Origin: SEAL01 sp032153715
Lineage (GTDB): Bacteria; Patescibacteriota; Saccharimonadia; Saccharimonadales; Saccharimonadaceae
Direction of reading: 5' to 3'
Length of the DNA stretch: 64,000 nt
Assembly (NCBI GenBank): GCA_032153715.1
Contig: JALDYR010000001.1
Span: forward strand, 62,001-126,000
How positions within the stretch are numbered: the first letter of the stretch is position 1; every line of letters begins with the position of its first letter. The translations under genes and the position numbers were made by a program. Below, one piece after another: positions 49,648-58,497 of the stretch. The notes beneath the pieces were generated by a model. It made no database searches, was not told where the DNA came from, and was given only the letters and a program-made list of their open reading frames with translations.

Positions 49648-51105
49648 TTAGATCCTTTCACGGATTAGTTTTTGAGCAAGCGCTGGATTCGCCTTGCCTT
49701 GTGACTTTTTCATAATTTGACCGACCAAGAAGCCGATCACCTTGTCGTTGCCCGCTTTAATATCGGCGACTGCCTTAGCGCTTGCTGGATCAGCCAACAC
49801 TTCATCGACGATCGCAGCGATAGCTCCTTCGTCGCTTTCTTGAAGCAGATTCTTTTCCTTGGCGATCTCATCGGGATGCTTGCCACGATAAGTATCGTCA
49901 AACAGGTCGAGGAAGATTTCCTTCGCGCCTGTCGAGCTTAGCTTGTTTTCACCTACCATCTGGGAAAGTTCAGATAGTCGACGCGGACCGACAAGCCCAG
50001 ACTCTACAGCCTCAACGTTCAGGTCATCAGACGGCACCGAAGCGAACCAGTTAAAAGCTCGCTTAGCGATATCCGTGCCATGCCGTTCCAAAATCGCATC
50101 CAGTACAAACGCGATTTCATAGTGATTCAGTATCGAGTTAATGACCGAACTATCTAGCTTAAGTTGCTGCCAGTGTTCGCGAAACTCGCCCGGCATCGTT
50201 GGAAAATCGGCCTGAATTTCAGCGATTTCTTCGTCGGTCAAGATAACTGGTGGAATGTCCGCGTCCGGCATATAGCGGTAATCCTGCGCATCCTCTTTGC
50301 TGCGCTGAGAAGTCGTGATCATCTTGTCATCATTCCAGCCGCGGGTTTCTTGGACGACCCGTTCGCCCGCTTCAAGTAACTCAACCTGGCGACGGAATTC
50401 ATACTCGGCCGCCTTTTCAACGCTTCGGAATGAGTTGAGATTCTTTACCTCGGCACGCTTGCCAAGTTCAGTTGCGCCCTTCAAGGCAACCGAGAGATTT
50501 ACGTCAAAACGCATATTACCGTGATACAAATCACCGCGCGTAACACCTGCATAAGTCATCAAGCGGTACAATTCAGTTGCGTAGGCTTTTGCACCTTCCG
50601 CCGAATGAATATCCGGCTCACTGACGATTTCAATCAGTGGCGTCCCGGCTCGGTTAAGGTCGACAAGACTATGATCGCCGTAGTGCGTTAGCTTGCCTGC
50701 GTCTTCTTCCATATGCGCGTGATGCACACGAACACGAACGGTTGTACCGTCCTCAAGTGGCGCATCGACATAGCCTTCTTGAATGATCGGGTGGTACATC
50801 TGCGTGGTTTGATAGCCCTTTGGAAGATCGGGATAAAAATAGTGCTTGCGGTCGAAACGACTAACGTTCGCGATTGGAGCGTTCAACGCCTTGCCAGCCT
50901 TGATCGCAAGATTCACTGCATTACGATTCAGGACCGGCAGCATGCCTGGCAGACCAAAATCAATTGGACTGACAACGCTATTTGGCGATTTGTCGCGTGC
51001 ATCATTATCAGCGCCACTAAATAGCTTGGCATCAGTTGCAAGCTGTACGTGACACTCGATACCGATTGTCATTTCATATTTATCTAGAATCTCTTTTGCA
51101 ATCAT
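49648..51105 (-). CDS. gatB: Asp/Glu-tRNA(Asn/Gln) amidotransferase subunit B
   Basis: A 485-residue GatB. The cradle domain opens with Y-E-M-T-I-G-I-E-C-H-V-Q-L and has S-P-I-D-F-G-L-P-G-M-L-P and D-L-N-R-A-G-T-P-L-I-E-I-V. The helical and YqeY tail domain covers the last 130 residues. GatCAB converts Glu-tRNA-Gln and Asp-tRNA-Asn to the amidated forms. The start overlaps the stop of the preceding small gene as TAATG. Confidence 0.96.
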   Translation of the reverse strand: MIAKEILDKYEMTIGIECHVQLATDAKLFSGADNDARDKSPNSVVSPIDFGLPGMLPVLNRNAVNLAIKAGKALNAPIANVSRFDRKHYFYPDLPKGYQTTQMYHPIIQEGYVDAPLEDGTTVRVRVHHAHMEEDAGKLTHYGDHSLVDLNRAGTPLIEIVSEPDIHSAEGAKAYATELYRLMTYAGVTRGDLYHGNMRFDVNLSVALKGATELGKRAEVKNLNSFRSVEKAAEYEFRRQVELLEAGERVVQETRGWNDDKMITTSQRSKEDAQDYRYMPDADIPPVILTDEEIAEIQADFPTMPGEFREHWQQLKLDSSVINSILNHYEIAFVLDAILERHGTDIAKRAFNWFASVPSDDLNVEAVESGLVGPRRLSELSQMVGENKLSSTGAKEIFLDLFDDTYRGKHPDEIAKEKNLLQESDEGAIAAIVDEVLADPASAKAVADIKAGNDKVIGFLVGQIMKKSQGKANPALAQKLIRERI

Positions 51106-51524
51106 TATATTGCTCCCAAATCTTTCAGTGCTTGTTTAAATGCCGCGAGTGCATAGCGAGCTTCGTCATATTTCACGCGGACATCTGGCTCGTGGGCAAT
51201 ACGGTTGCGCAGCTTATGCGCCGTCCATAAAGCGTTACGATTACTCCAGCGGTCCTTGGCAAACTTCATACGATCACCCATTGTCTGCCCCTTGACGCCA
51301 CGGTCGCGCAGCGCATGGTCAAGAAGTTTGTCGGCGTTCATAACCGCCAAATGATAGCTCGCCTCGTTGTCACGTAGCAGTGACTGTTCGATCGTCAGCC
51401 AGCGAACGCGATATTTTTCAACATCGATTGCGCCGCCGCCACGATTAGTAAATGTAATAAAGGCAAAAAAAGCGACACCAACGATAATGATGGCGACGAA
51501 TAGAAAGATTACTGTTCCATCCAT
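51105..51524 (-). CDS. membrane-anchored protein inside the gat operon
   Basis: A 139-residue protein with one N-terminal hydrophobic segment (about 5-26) and a charged helical remainder (V-R-W-L-T-I-E-Q-S-L-L-R-D-N, W-T-A-H-K-L-R-N-R-I-A-H-E). The L-x-N-R-I-A-H-E-P-D-V motif resembles HEPN-like R-x-x-x-x-H elements, here R-N-R-I-A-H. It is coupled by TAATG overlaps to both gatA and gatB. I do not recognise the family. Confidence 0.75.
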   Translation of the reverse strand: MDGTVIFLFVAIIIVGVAFFAFITFTNRGGGAIDVEKYRVRWLTIEQSLLRDNEASYHLAVMNADKLLDHALRDRGVKGQTMGDRMKFAKDRWSNRNALWTAHKLRNRIAHEPDVRVKYDEARYALAAFKQALKDLGAI

Positions 51525-52912
51525 TAGTTTGCTTCCTCGATTGATCGTGCAAGTGACAAGAGGTGCGCGTCGCTTTGGCGAGGGCCAATGATATGTACAC
51601 CGATCGGCAAACCTTCGGCGGTCGTTCCGGCAGGAACACTAATCGCAGGAAGTCCCGACAGACTTGGCGATACCGTCATCGCGTCAGCCAAGTACATCTT
51701 GACCGGGTCGGCAACATTTTCACCAATCTTGAACGCTGGAGTTGGACTCACTGGTCCGATTAACGCATCATACTCTTTAAACACTGCATTAAATTCATTG
51801 ATAAGTAGCGTGCGAGCCTTTTGCGCCTGCTGATAGTAAGCATCAAAAAAGCCGCTCGATAGCACATAGCTACCGATCATAATACGGCGCTTGTTTTCTG
51901 TTACAAAGCCTTCGTCACGGGACTTACCGTAGAGCTCGGCGAGTGTTGCAATTCCTTCGGCGCGGTAACCGTATCGAACACCGTCGTAGCGAGCCAAATT
52001 GCTGCTGATTTCCGCTGGCACGATAATGTAGTACATTGCAATTGTATATTTCAGCATCGGCAAACTGACTTCCTCGACAGTATGACCCGCTGCACGCAAA
52101 CGATCAGCGTACTCTGTAATTCGCGCACGAACTTCAGAGTCAACGTCATCTGTCATAAATTCTTTAATCAAGCCAATTTTTTGCGTCGGCTTTACATCCG
52201 CATCAACCGCAAAGTAGTCGGGGAGTGTCGTCATGTCGCGCTCGTCTTTGCCTGCCATGATCGCCATCACTTCTTCAGCATCGGCAACATTATTTGCAAA
52301 AGTACCGATAGTATCCGTGCTGCTTGCCATCGCAACAACACCATAGCGGCTCACCGTTCCATATGTCGGCTTCACACCCACAACACCATTAAAGCTGGCT
52401 GGCTGTCGAATCGAACCGCCAGTATCTGTTCCCAGTGCGAACGGCACGACATCGAGTGCTGTCACAACTGCAGATCCGCCGCTACTACCGCCTGCGACGC
52501 GGGCTTGATCAATAGCGTTCTTTGTTGGACCAAACGCAGAGTTCTCAGTACTACCCCCGTGAGCAAATGCATCAAGGTTCGCTTTGCCGATACAAATCGC
52601 CCCAGCTGCCTCTAGTTTTTCAACTGCTGTCGCTTGTAATGGTGCATTGAAGTTTTCCAGCATTTTACTGGCCGCAGTCGTCGGTGCGCCAAACGCAAGG
52701 AAGTTATCCTTCACGACAAACGGCACGCCAGCAAGTGGACCAGTCAGTGAGCCAGCGTCAACCGCCTCGGCTCGTTCAAGCGCACGTTCACGTGTCAGAC
52801 TAAGGAGAGCGTGATATTCAGAAGCTGACTCAGCTTTAGCTAGTGCCGCCTCAACGACCGCCCGAGCTGAACTATCGGAAATTTGTTGTTTAATTTGAGA
52901 AATTGTCGTCAT
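51524..52912 (-). CDS. gatA: Asp/Glu-tRNA(Asn/Gln) amidotransferase subunit A
   Basis: A 462-residue amidase-signature enzyme. V-P-F-V-V-K-D-N-F supplies the catalytic Lys near 68, G-G-S-S-G-G-S-A near 140 supplies both serines, and G-T-D-T-G-G-S-I-R-Q-P follows. It releases ammonia from glutamine for GatB. It starts three bases after the gatC stop. Confidence 0.96.
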   Translation of the reverse strand: MTTISQIKQQISDSSARAVVEAALAKAESASEYHALLSLTRERALERAEAVDAGSLTGPLAGVPFVVKDNFLAFGAPTTAASKMLENFNAPLQATAVEKLEAAGAICIGKANLDAFAHGGSTENSAFGPTKNAIDQARVAGGSSGGSAVVTALDVVPFALGTDTGGSIRQPASFNGVVGVKPTYGTVSRYGVVAMASSTDTIGTFANNVADAEEVMAIMAGKDERDMTTLPDYFAVDADVKPTQKIGLIKEFMTDDVDSEVRARITEYADRLRAAGHTVEEVSLPMLKYTIAMYYIIVPAEISSNLARYDGVRYGYRAEGIATLAELYGKSRDEGFVTENKRRIMIGSYVLSSGFFDAYYQQAQKARTLLINEFNAVFKEYDALIGPVSPTPAFKIGENVADPVKMYLADAMTVSPSLSGLPAISVPAGTTAEGLPIGVHIIGPRQSDAHLLSLARSIEEAN

Positions 52913-52915
52913 ACG

Positions 52916-53206
52916 CTATAACACCTTTGGAACTTTCACTTGATTATCGGCACTTTCATGCGAAAGCTCGAGCAATGCCTCGCGGCTAATTCCATAATCA
53001 ATCACAGAATCATCGCGCCATACGTTTTGCAGGTCGGTCACTTGATAGGTCGGCTCGACGCCACTTGTATCTAATTCACCTAGCTGCTCAACGTAGCCAA
53101 GAATATTGGTAATGTCTGTTTGAAGTGCATCTATTTCATCGTCAGCTAACTGCAAACTACTTAATTGTGCCAGATGCTGCACATCATCACGAGAAATTTG
53201 TGTCAT
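52916..53206 (-). CDS. gatC: Asp/Glu-tRNA(Asn/Gln) amidotransferase subunit C
   Basis: A 96-residue GatC starting at MTQISRDD; a longer reading from 53260 runs through the promoter. The family marks V-Q-H-L-A-Q-L-S, I-L-G-Y-V-E-Q-L, the mid-protein V-E-P-T-Y and W-R-D-D are present. It wraps around GatA. A TATACT hexamer ends six bases before the ATG, so the first gene of the gat operon is leaderless. Confidence 0.93.
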   Translation of the reverse strand: MTQISRDDVQHLAQLSSLQLADDEIDALQTDITNILGYVEQLGELDTSGVEPTYQVTDLQNVWRDDSVIDYGISREALLELSHESADNQVKVPKVL

Positions 53207-53212
53207 AGATAC

Positions 53213-53241
53213 AGTATACCGCATTCTATACCTCTGGTCAG
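53213..53241 (-). promoter_or_regulatory. gatC promoter (leaderless)
   Basis: On the minus strand, -35 CTGACC (53236-53241), a 17-base spacer and -10 TATACT (53213-53218), six bases from the ATG. Confidence 0.6.
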
Positions 53242-53244
53242 TAC

Positions 53245-53273
53245 TTGAATTTGTTAACATTTTATGTTACAAT
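53245..53273 (+). promoter_or_regulatory. promoter of the lipoprotein gene
   Basis: -35 TTGAAT (53245-53250), 17 bases, -10 TACAAT (53268-53273) with a TGT extension. It is back-to-back with the gatC promoter. Confidence 0.7.
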
Positions 53274-53281
53274 ATAAATAA

Positions 53282-53298
53282 TGGCATGAAGTATGCCA
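53282..53298 (+). promoter_or_regulatory. palindrome at the transcript start of the lipoprotein gene
   Basis: TGGCATGAAGTATGCCA: perfect 6+6 inverted repeat about two bases into the predicted transcript. It may be an operator or a 5' hairpin. Confidence 0.55.
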
Positions 53299-53334
53299 CG
53301 CACCCTTCCTAATCTATCTTGGACGGAGCAGACA

Positions 53335-53778
53335 ATGAAAACTCGCAGGAAGCTCGTATTACTTGCATTCGCGCTCTTCGCCGCAGTACTCCTCGGAGCA
53401 TGTGCACCTTCAATCCCCGGCATAGCCCAGTCGAAAGAGGAAGTTCACGAAAGCGTTCCCGAGCTTCCCGTTGCCGTCACCGGCATTATGCCAGTTCTTC
53501 ACGGCTGCAACGCCAATAAGCAGCTGAGCGACAACCCTGGATGGTCATTCATCATTGACGGTTATGGCCATGGCCAGTTGCGAATCGAACTTCGCACATT
53601 TGCCGGCGGTTCACCGTACGCTACGACTACGTTAGACTTTCGCGGTCAACTCGGAAATAACGAGACCGAGGTCATACCCGCGCTCTTCAAAGGTCAAATC
53701 GTTGGCGAAACATATGTTTGGATAGGGGGACCCGATGGGCCTGTCGCGTCAGACGGCCCCTACGAACTACTCTGCTGA
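53335..53778 (+). CDS. small lipoprotein
   Basis: A 147-residue protein. The signal peptide MKTRRKLVLLAFALFAAVLLG is followed by A-C, so the lipobox is L-L-G-A-C and the mature chain is lipidated on that cysteine. The mature part contains two further cysteines (H-G-C-N and L-L-C at the end) and beta-rich segments. No family recognised. GGAG lies ten bases before the ATG; an upstream Met at 53293 lies in the palindrome. A terminator follows. Confidence 0.85.
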   Translation: MKTRRKLVLLAFALFAAVLLGACAPSIPGIAQSKEEVHESVPELPVAVTGIMPVLHGCNANKQLSDNPGWSFIIDGYGHGQLRIELRTFAGGSPYATTTLDFRGQLGNNETEVIPALFKGQIVGETYVWIGGPDGPVASDGPYELLC

Positions 53779-53794
53779 TAGATCCTCAGGAAGA

Positions 53795-53833
53795 GACCCC
53801 ATGCACAGAACATTGTGCATGGGGCTTTTTCTT
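53795..53833 (+). terminator. terminator after the lipoprotein gene
   Basis: CCCCATGCACA and TGTGCATGGGG form an 11-base-pair stem around a short loop, followed by CTTTTTCTTTT. Confidence 0.85.
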
Positions 53834-53836
53834 TTA

Positions 53837-53845
53837 TGGTACAAT
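53837..53845 (+). promoter_or_regulatory. extended -10 of the GtrA-like gene
   Basis: TGG-TACAAT, ending 13 bases before the ATG at 53859. The leader would be about six bases. Confidence 0.5.
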
Positions 53846-53858
53846 CGTCATATTGCTT

Positions 53859-54344
53859 ATGAAAAAAACCAAACAGAAAAATAAGAAAAATTACGCCAAA
53901 CTCATCACTGAATTCGCAAAGCTGCAGCTTGCAGGTAACATTCCATTTTGGGGCACACTACTCAGTCTGGCATTTTTCACCAAGGTACTCGGCTGGTCGG
54001 ATGAAGTATCCGCTTACGCCGTCGCCACCGTTCTTGCCAATACACTCTTTTTCATCGTGGATGACAAATGGGTCTTCACGGATGGTCGCGGGGGACGTAA
54101 AAGTCACTACGAAATTATTAAGTTCATTATCTTTATGAGCTTCAGTGCATTCCTCAATTTCTCACTCACCTACACGCTCTACACCGTACTCGGCCTATCC
54201 CTCTACATTGGCCAGTTTGTGTCCGCCGCGGTTTTCACGCTTTGGACTTTCTTCGGACTGCGCTTTTGGGTATTCGCTCCGCCGCGCCACCATGGACTGT
54301 TTGCGCCAAAGCATCCAGCAAAGCCACGACGCAAGGCCGCATAA
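53859..54344 (+). CDS. GtrA-like membrane protein
   Basis: A 161-residue protein with a Lys-rich start and four membrane segments (about 33-52, 58-78, 92-112, 117-140), the GtrA topology. D-D-K-W-V-F in the second loop matches the N-x-x-W-x-F of the family. GtrA proteins are thought to flip prenyl-linked sugars for envelope glycosylation. The start is the ATG after the terminator of the lipoprotein gene. The tail is Arg/Lys-rich. Confidence 0.85.
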   Translation: MKKTKQKNKKNYAKLITEFAKLQLAGNIPFWGTLLSLAFFTKVLGWSDEVSAYAVATVLANTLFFIVDDKWVFTDGRGGRKSHYEIIKFIIFMSFSAFLNFSLTYTLYTVLGLSLYIGQFVSAAVFTLWTFFGLRFWVFAPPRHHGLFAPKHPAKPRRKAA

Positions 54345-54378
54345 AAATATCCCCTCAGTATCGAGGGGATATTTAGTT
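54344..54378. terminator. terminator between GtrA and the DEAD-box gene
   Basis: AAATATCCCCTC and GAGGGGATATTT pair around AGTATC; both sides carry A/T runs, so it could act on both convergent genes. Confidence 0.8.
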
Positions 54379-54393
54379 AACGAGTGAATACGA

Positions 54394-55638
54394 TTATCGC
54401 TGATCGATAAACGTATGCGCACGACCACTTGCGCCACCACGGCCTGTTCGACCGATACGGTGAACGTAGTCTTCGTAAGTCTGTGGTGTGTCGAAGTTAA
54501 TAACGTGAGACACATTTGGAATATCTAGACCACGTGCCGCAACGTCAGTAGCAACCAAAACCTTTACCTTCTCGTCCTTGAACTGCTTCAAAGCACGCTG
54601 GCGCTGGGATTGATTCTTGTTACCGTGAATGGCAACCGATGGAATACCACTGTTATCAAGGTGATCGCTCAAACGCTGTACACCGAACTTTGTCTCACCA
54701 AAGACAAGTACCTTGTCATAGCCTTCATTGCGAAGCATGTCAGTCAATACTTCAACCTTGTGAGTCTTGTCGCGAGTTTCGATAACATCCTGTTCGACAT
54801 GTTCGCTTGTTTCAGCAGTACGAACAGAAACTGTCTCTGGGTTGTTAAGGAATGTGTTAACGAGTGCCTGAATTTCAGGAGTAATCGTTGCGCTAAAGAA
54901 TAGTGTCTGGCGTTCACGTGGCATTGCGTCCACGATCTGACGAATATCTGGCAAGAAGCCCATGTCTAGCATACGGTCAGCTTCGTCAAGAACGAGCGTC
55001 GTCATGTTATCAAGCTTAAGTAAGCGGCGCTGCATTAGGTCCTTGAGGCGACCTGGTGTACCGATAATGAAGTGTGGGCGACGCTTGATGTCACGAATCT
55101 GACGATCAACGCTCACACCACCAACAATAAGCGCAGAGTACAAGTTCATACCCTTGCTAAATTCGCGGAACTGTTCGTCAATTTGCTGAGCAAGTTCGCG
55201 TGTTGGCGCAACAATCAAGACACTTGGGCGAAGCATGATGCCGCTTTGGCGCTCGATGATTGGCAGCAAGAAAGCAGCCGTCTTACCAGTACCAGTGTTA
55301 GCAAGTCCGATAACATCCTTACCTTCAATAATATGTGGGATCGCCTGATCCTGAATTGCGCTCGGCGTTTCGTAGCCCTTTTTAGCAATGTTGTGGTGCA
55401 ACTGTGAGCCGAATGGGAAATCAGCAAACTTGTGCGTTGCTTCATACACAACTTCGTCAGCCTTTTCGACTGCTTTGTTGATGAACTTTGATGGGTGGAT
55501 ATATTTCTTAGCTGGTCCGCGACTTCCACCGCGACGACCACCGCCACCAAAACCGCCACGGCTTCCGCCGCTGCGACCACCGTTAGACGGACGTGTGTTG
55601 TTACTAGGACGACCTGTCCTACGTTGAGTAAATGCCAT
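54394..55638 (-). CDS. DEAD-box RNA helicase
   Basis: A 414-residue protein. A Gly/Arg-rich head (residues 1-45) is unusual because such tails are more often at the C-terminus. Core motifs: Q motif near 94, A-N-T-G-T-G-K-T near 116, P-T-R-E-L-A, D-E-A-D at about 217, S-A-T, and H-R-I-G-R-T-G-R near the end. It unwinds RNA, probably in ribosome assembly or cold response. The leader is unusually long, about 180 bases. Confidence 0.95.
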   Translation of the reverse strand: MAFTQRRTGRPSNNTRPSNGGRSGGSRGGFGGGGRRGGSRGPAKKYIHPSKFINKAVEKADEVVYEATHKFADFPFGSQLHHNIAKKGYETPSAIQDQAIPHIIEGKDVIGLANTGTGKTAAFLLPIIERQSGIMLRPSVLIVAPTRELAQQIDEQFREFSKGMNLYSALIVGGVSVDRQIRDIKRRPHFIIGTPGRLKDLMQRRLLKLDNMTTLVLDEADRMLDMGFLPDIRQIVDAMPRERQTLFFSATITPEIQALVNTFLNNPETVSVRTAETSEHVEQDVIETRDKTHKVEVLTDMLRNEGYDKVLVFGETKFGVQRLSDHLDNSGIPSVAIHGNKNQSQRQRALKQFKDEKVKVLVATDVAARGLDIPNVSHVINFDTPQTYEDYVHRIGRTGRGGASGRAHTFIDQR

Positions 55639-55822
55639 AGTTAATAGCCTTTCGTTATTCTGTGTTGATTCTGATATGCAGTCTGGTAAAGACAGAGACT
55701 TTACGGAAGAACAGCGAGAGGATATTTCGGTGGTCGCGCCAGCTGATAAACTAAAATATCAGCGATTATATACCGGGTGCGCGCTTCTTTGAAAGAGGCT
55801 CGACATTCTTAGTGAATGCAAT
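55639..55822 (-). promoter_or_regulatory. long 5' leader of the DEAD-box gene
   Basis: From a start near 55822 (TGC-TATAAT at 55829-55837, with a TTGCTT -35 17 bases upstream) to the ATG is about 184 bases. A second TATAAT around 55765 could give a leader of about 120 bases. No open reading frame is present; long leaders are known for cold-inducible helicase genes. Confidence 0.5.
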
Positions 55823-55878
55823 AGGTTAATTATAGCACAAGGCAATTATAAAAGCAAGCTGCTTATTGTTTACCCTTA

Positions 55879-58470
55879 CTACTGTCGATCGTAGGGGTTT
55901 TGAGCAGGTGGCTGCTGCGGTTGTGCGGGCTGCGGGTACTGTGGTTGATCGTTTTGCCACTGCGGAGCCGATGGTGAACTTGATGTCTGATATGGCTGCT
56001 GAGAATTCATTTGGCTGTTCTGAACAGGTGTATTCTGAGGCTGCCCCCATCCCTGAGACGAATACTGCTGTTGTACAGGTGGCTGTGCGTACTGCTGCGG
56101 CTGCTGCATGACTGGCATTGGCTGTGCAATAGGGGCAAATCCATCACCTGCACCGTAGTGGCCAACCGCAAGACTGTCGAGGCGTCGCTTATGAAGGACA
56201 TAGACGACAGCAAGGACGATTGTCGCAATAATCAAAATAACTAACAGGACAATCATAAGGCTCAATAATTGATTAAAGAGAGAGGTATCGCTCACTGAAC
56301 CTTGTTTTGAAGCAGCCAACTGACTCGCTGGAACTGCGTACTGATTGTACTTGTAATCTTGTCCTGCGCTCGCAAACTTTGCTTTTGCTGTCGCGTAATT
56401 ACCCTTGAAGTATTCATTAACACCCTGCGCCCACACCTTTGATGAATCGCTTAGTGCACCAAAACTAATATTTTCTTTTGAGATAAGTGACAAAAGTTCA
56501 TTGGATGAACGGATCGTTCCCTTCGAGAAACAGTCTTGGTCAGGGCAGTACGACAAGCCGTAGACGCCAAAGCCGATCAACTTACCTGTCTGGTCAAAGA
56601 CCGGCGCACCGTCATTACCTGGCAAGATTGCATCTGTAAACTGAATGACATTCTGACCATCCTTTACGTACGTTTGATCAACCGTACCCTGTGTCACAAC
56701 TGGAGCGTTGCGAATCTTGTCAATCGACAGGCCGCTATCTGTGTATGCTGAAAATCCAACAATATTTAAAATGTCTTTTGATTTCACATCATCACCAGGC
56801 GCGATCGCCACATTCTGGAATTCACCTTCCGCTTTCAGAAGACCCGTATCAGCTGCAGGCGTACTGCTGCCAAATACTTCTTGGAGCGTCTTTTTCGTGT
56901 CGAAGTTTGCAGCGACAAATTTTGCGGCAATCACTGAATCCGAGTACGCAAACGATGGCTTATCAGCGTCGTTGCGATTAATGACAATTGACTTATCAGT
57001 TGGTTGAACCGCATAAGTGTATTCTTCTTTCACCGGAGTAATATAGTTATCTGGAATCACTGATCCGATATTTTCAATCTTTGCAATTGCTTCCTGATCA
57101 CCAATTTGAGCACCAGTCTTAAGATAGTCCGCATCTGACTGCAGGATAATCTTTGACTTCAGTAGATAGTCAAGAACACGGTTTAGACGATCCTTCATCT
57201 CGGTCGTGTTTTCAGCGAAGTTAATATAGCCGTTGATTGCTTCCTTTGGATTGTAACGAATTGCGTGGCCAGTTGTTGCAATATAGCCATCTCGTGAAAC
57301 AAATGCGCCTGTGGCGACATTCCCAACGCAGGCGTCGGTCAATGTCGTACCCGTTTCACCGCTCTCGAACTTCAGCGCTAAATCAGCGCAGTACAGCGTG
57401 CCGATACGCACAACACTTGGCTGATTCTTGGCAATTGCCATTAAGCTTGCGCCATTTTCGTTATATTCAGGTTTTTTCGTTACCAAGGCAAGCTCTTTTG
57501 GTTCAGCATCTGCATCATCGCTCACTGTCGCGTCTTTTTCCGTTGCCTGAGCAAGACGAATCGGCGAAACAAGTGATACTGGACCTTTGGCTTCAGTATC
57601 AGCTTCAGTCGTGACAGGCTTTTCAAATGCTACTGATTGCAGCACATGCTCCACTAGTGCTTGAGCGTCAACACTATTTGGACGAATATTGTTTATGCAT
57701 GCCGCATACGGCTGATCGTTTTGAATGGTATAGTAGCAGTCATCATAGCGCTCATTTGCAATACGGTTATTGTCATTCTTGGTCGTGTAGCGCACCTTTT
57801 GATACTGCACGTCGTTAATCGTGCGACTTGACGGTTTACTTGCTTCAATTGTCACAATTGATCCATCGTCAAGCGTCTTCTTTGCTAGGCGCTCTTCAGT
57901 ACTGAGCTGAATGAATAAACTCAGTTTTGACAGCTCTTTGTATTCAGGCTTTGCTTCTTTTGCCTTGAGGTCATCCGCTGACACCACCGATGACACAACA
58001 AGCTGTGGCGGTTGCGTGACGAGCGAACGACTCGCATCAGCACTTTCAATAGGGGTAATGCGAACATAGTTATAGTCACGAACTGTGCGTAACTCATTGT
58101 TCTCGTAGTACTCGCCACTCCCCTCTTCTGTTGACGTATCGGCCGACGCCGCCCCAACCTTACCGTAACTCGTAAACTGTTGGTTCTCGTAAGAAAGCGT
58201 AAATCCCGTGTTTGAACTCACCGGCACAAGCTTGCTCACTTGATCTGACGGCTGCAAGACGTTACCGAGCGCTGCACGAGCCTCTTTATCTTCGTATGAG
58301 GTTCGTGGAATCACAAAGAAAAGCGCAGCCCCAATCAGGACTGATACGACAATCGTCACGATTAAAAGAATCTTCACAATTCGACCCAGTGGCGACTGAA
58401 GTCGTGTTGTTTTTGCGTGATTTTCCGATGATTCTTGAGGAATGTATGGGTTTAATGACGAGTCTTGCAT
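55879..58470 (-). CDS. large membrane protein with degenerate trypsin-like domain
   Basis: An 863-residue protein. TM1 is at 31-53, an N-terminal extracytoplasmic domain spans ~60-290, a trypsin/HtrA-like domain spans ~340-670 and TM2 is at 735-759, before a Pro/Gln-rich cytoplasmic tail. The His position is kept (Y-I-A-T-T-G-H402) but the nucleophile motif reads P-G-N-D-G-A-P (618-624), with Asp620 where HtrA has Ser. So it is probably not an active serine protease. Three Cys pairs (D-C-Y-Y/A-A-C, L-Y-C/D-A-C, Y-C-P/D-C-F) suggest disulfides. The message has a four-base leader. Confidence 0.8.
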   Translation of the reverse strand: MQDSSLNPYIPQESSENHAKTTRLQSPLGRIVKILLIVTIVVSVLIGAALFFVIPRTSYEDKEARAALGNVLQPSDQVSKLVPVSSNTGFTLSYENQQFTSYGKVGAASADTSTEEGSGEYYENNELRTVRDYNYVRITPIESADASRSLVTQPPQLVVSSVVSADDLKAKEAKPEYKELSKLSLFIQLSTEERLAKKTLDDGSIVTIEASKPSSRTINDVQYQKVRYTTKNDNNRIANERYDDCYYTIQNDQPYAACINNIRPNSVDAQALVEHVLQSVAFEKPVTTEADTEAKGPVSLVSPIRLAQATEKDATVSDDADAEPKELALVTKKPEYNENGASLMAIAKNQPSVVRIGTLYCADLALKFESGETGTTLTDACVGNVATGAFVSRDGYIATTGHAIRYNPKEAINGYINFAENTTEMKDRLNRVLDYLLKSKIILQSDADYLKTGAQIGDQEAIAKIENIGSVIPDNYITPVKEEYTYAVQPTDKSIVINRNDADKPSFAYSDSVIAAKFVAANFDTKKTLQEVFGSSTPAADTGLLKAEGEFQNVAIAPGDDVKSKDILNIVGFSAYTDSGLSIDKIRNAPVVTQGTVDQTYVKDGQNVIQFTDAILPGNDGAPVFDQTGKLIGFGVYGLSYCPDQDCFSKGTIRSSNELLSLISKENISFGALSDSSKVWAQGVNEYFKGNYATAKAKFASAGQDYKYNQYAVPASQLAASKQGSVSDTSLFNQLLSLMIVLLVILIIATIVLAVVYVLHKRRLDSLAVGHYGAGDGFAPIAQPMPVMQQPQQYAQPPVQQQYSSQGWGQPQNTPVQNSQMNSQQPYQTSSSPSAPQWQNDQPQYPQPAQPQQPPAQNPYDRQ

Positions 58471-58481
58471 GCTTATGCTTT

Positions 58482-58490
58482 AGTGTAGCA
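58482..58490 (-). promoter_or_regulatory. extended -10 of the trypsin-like protein gene
   Basis: TGC-TACACT on the minus strand, 11 bases before the ATG at 58470. Confidence 0.45.
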
Positions 58491-58497
58491 TAAGGGG

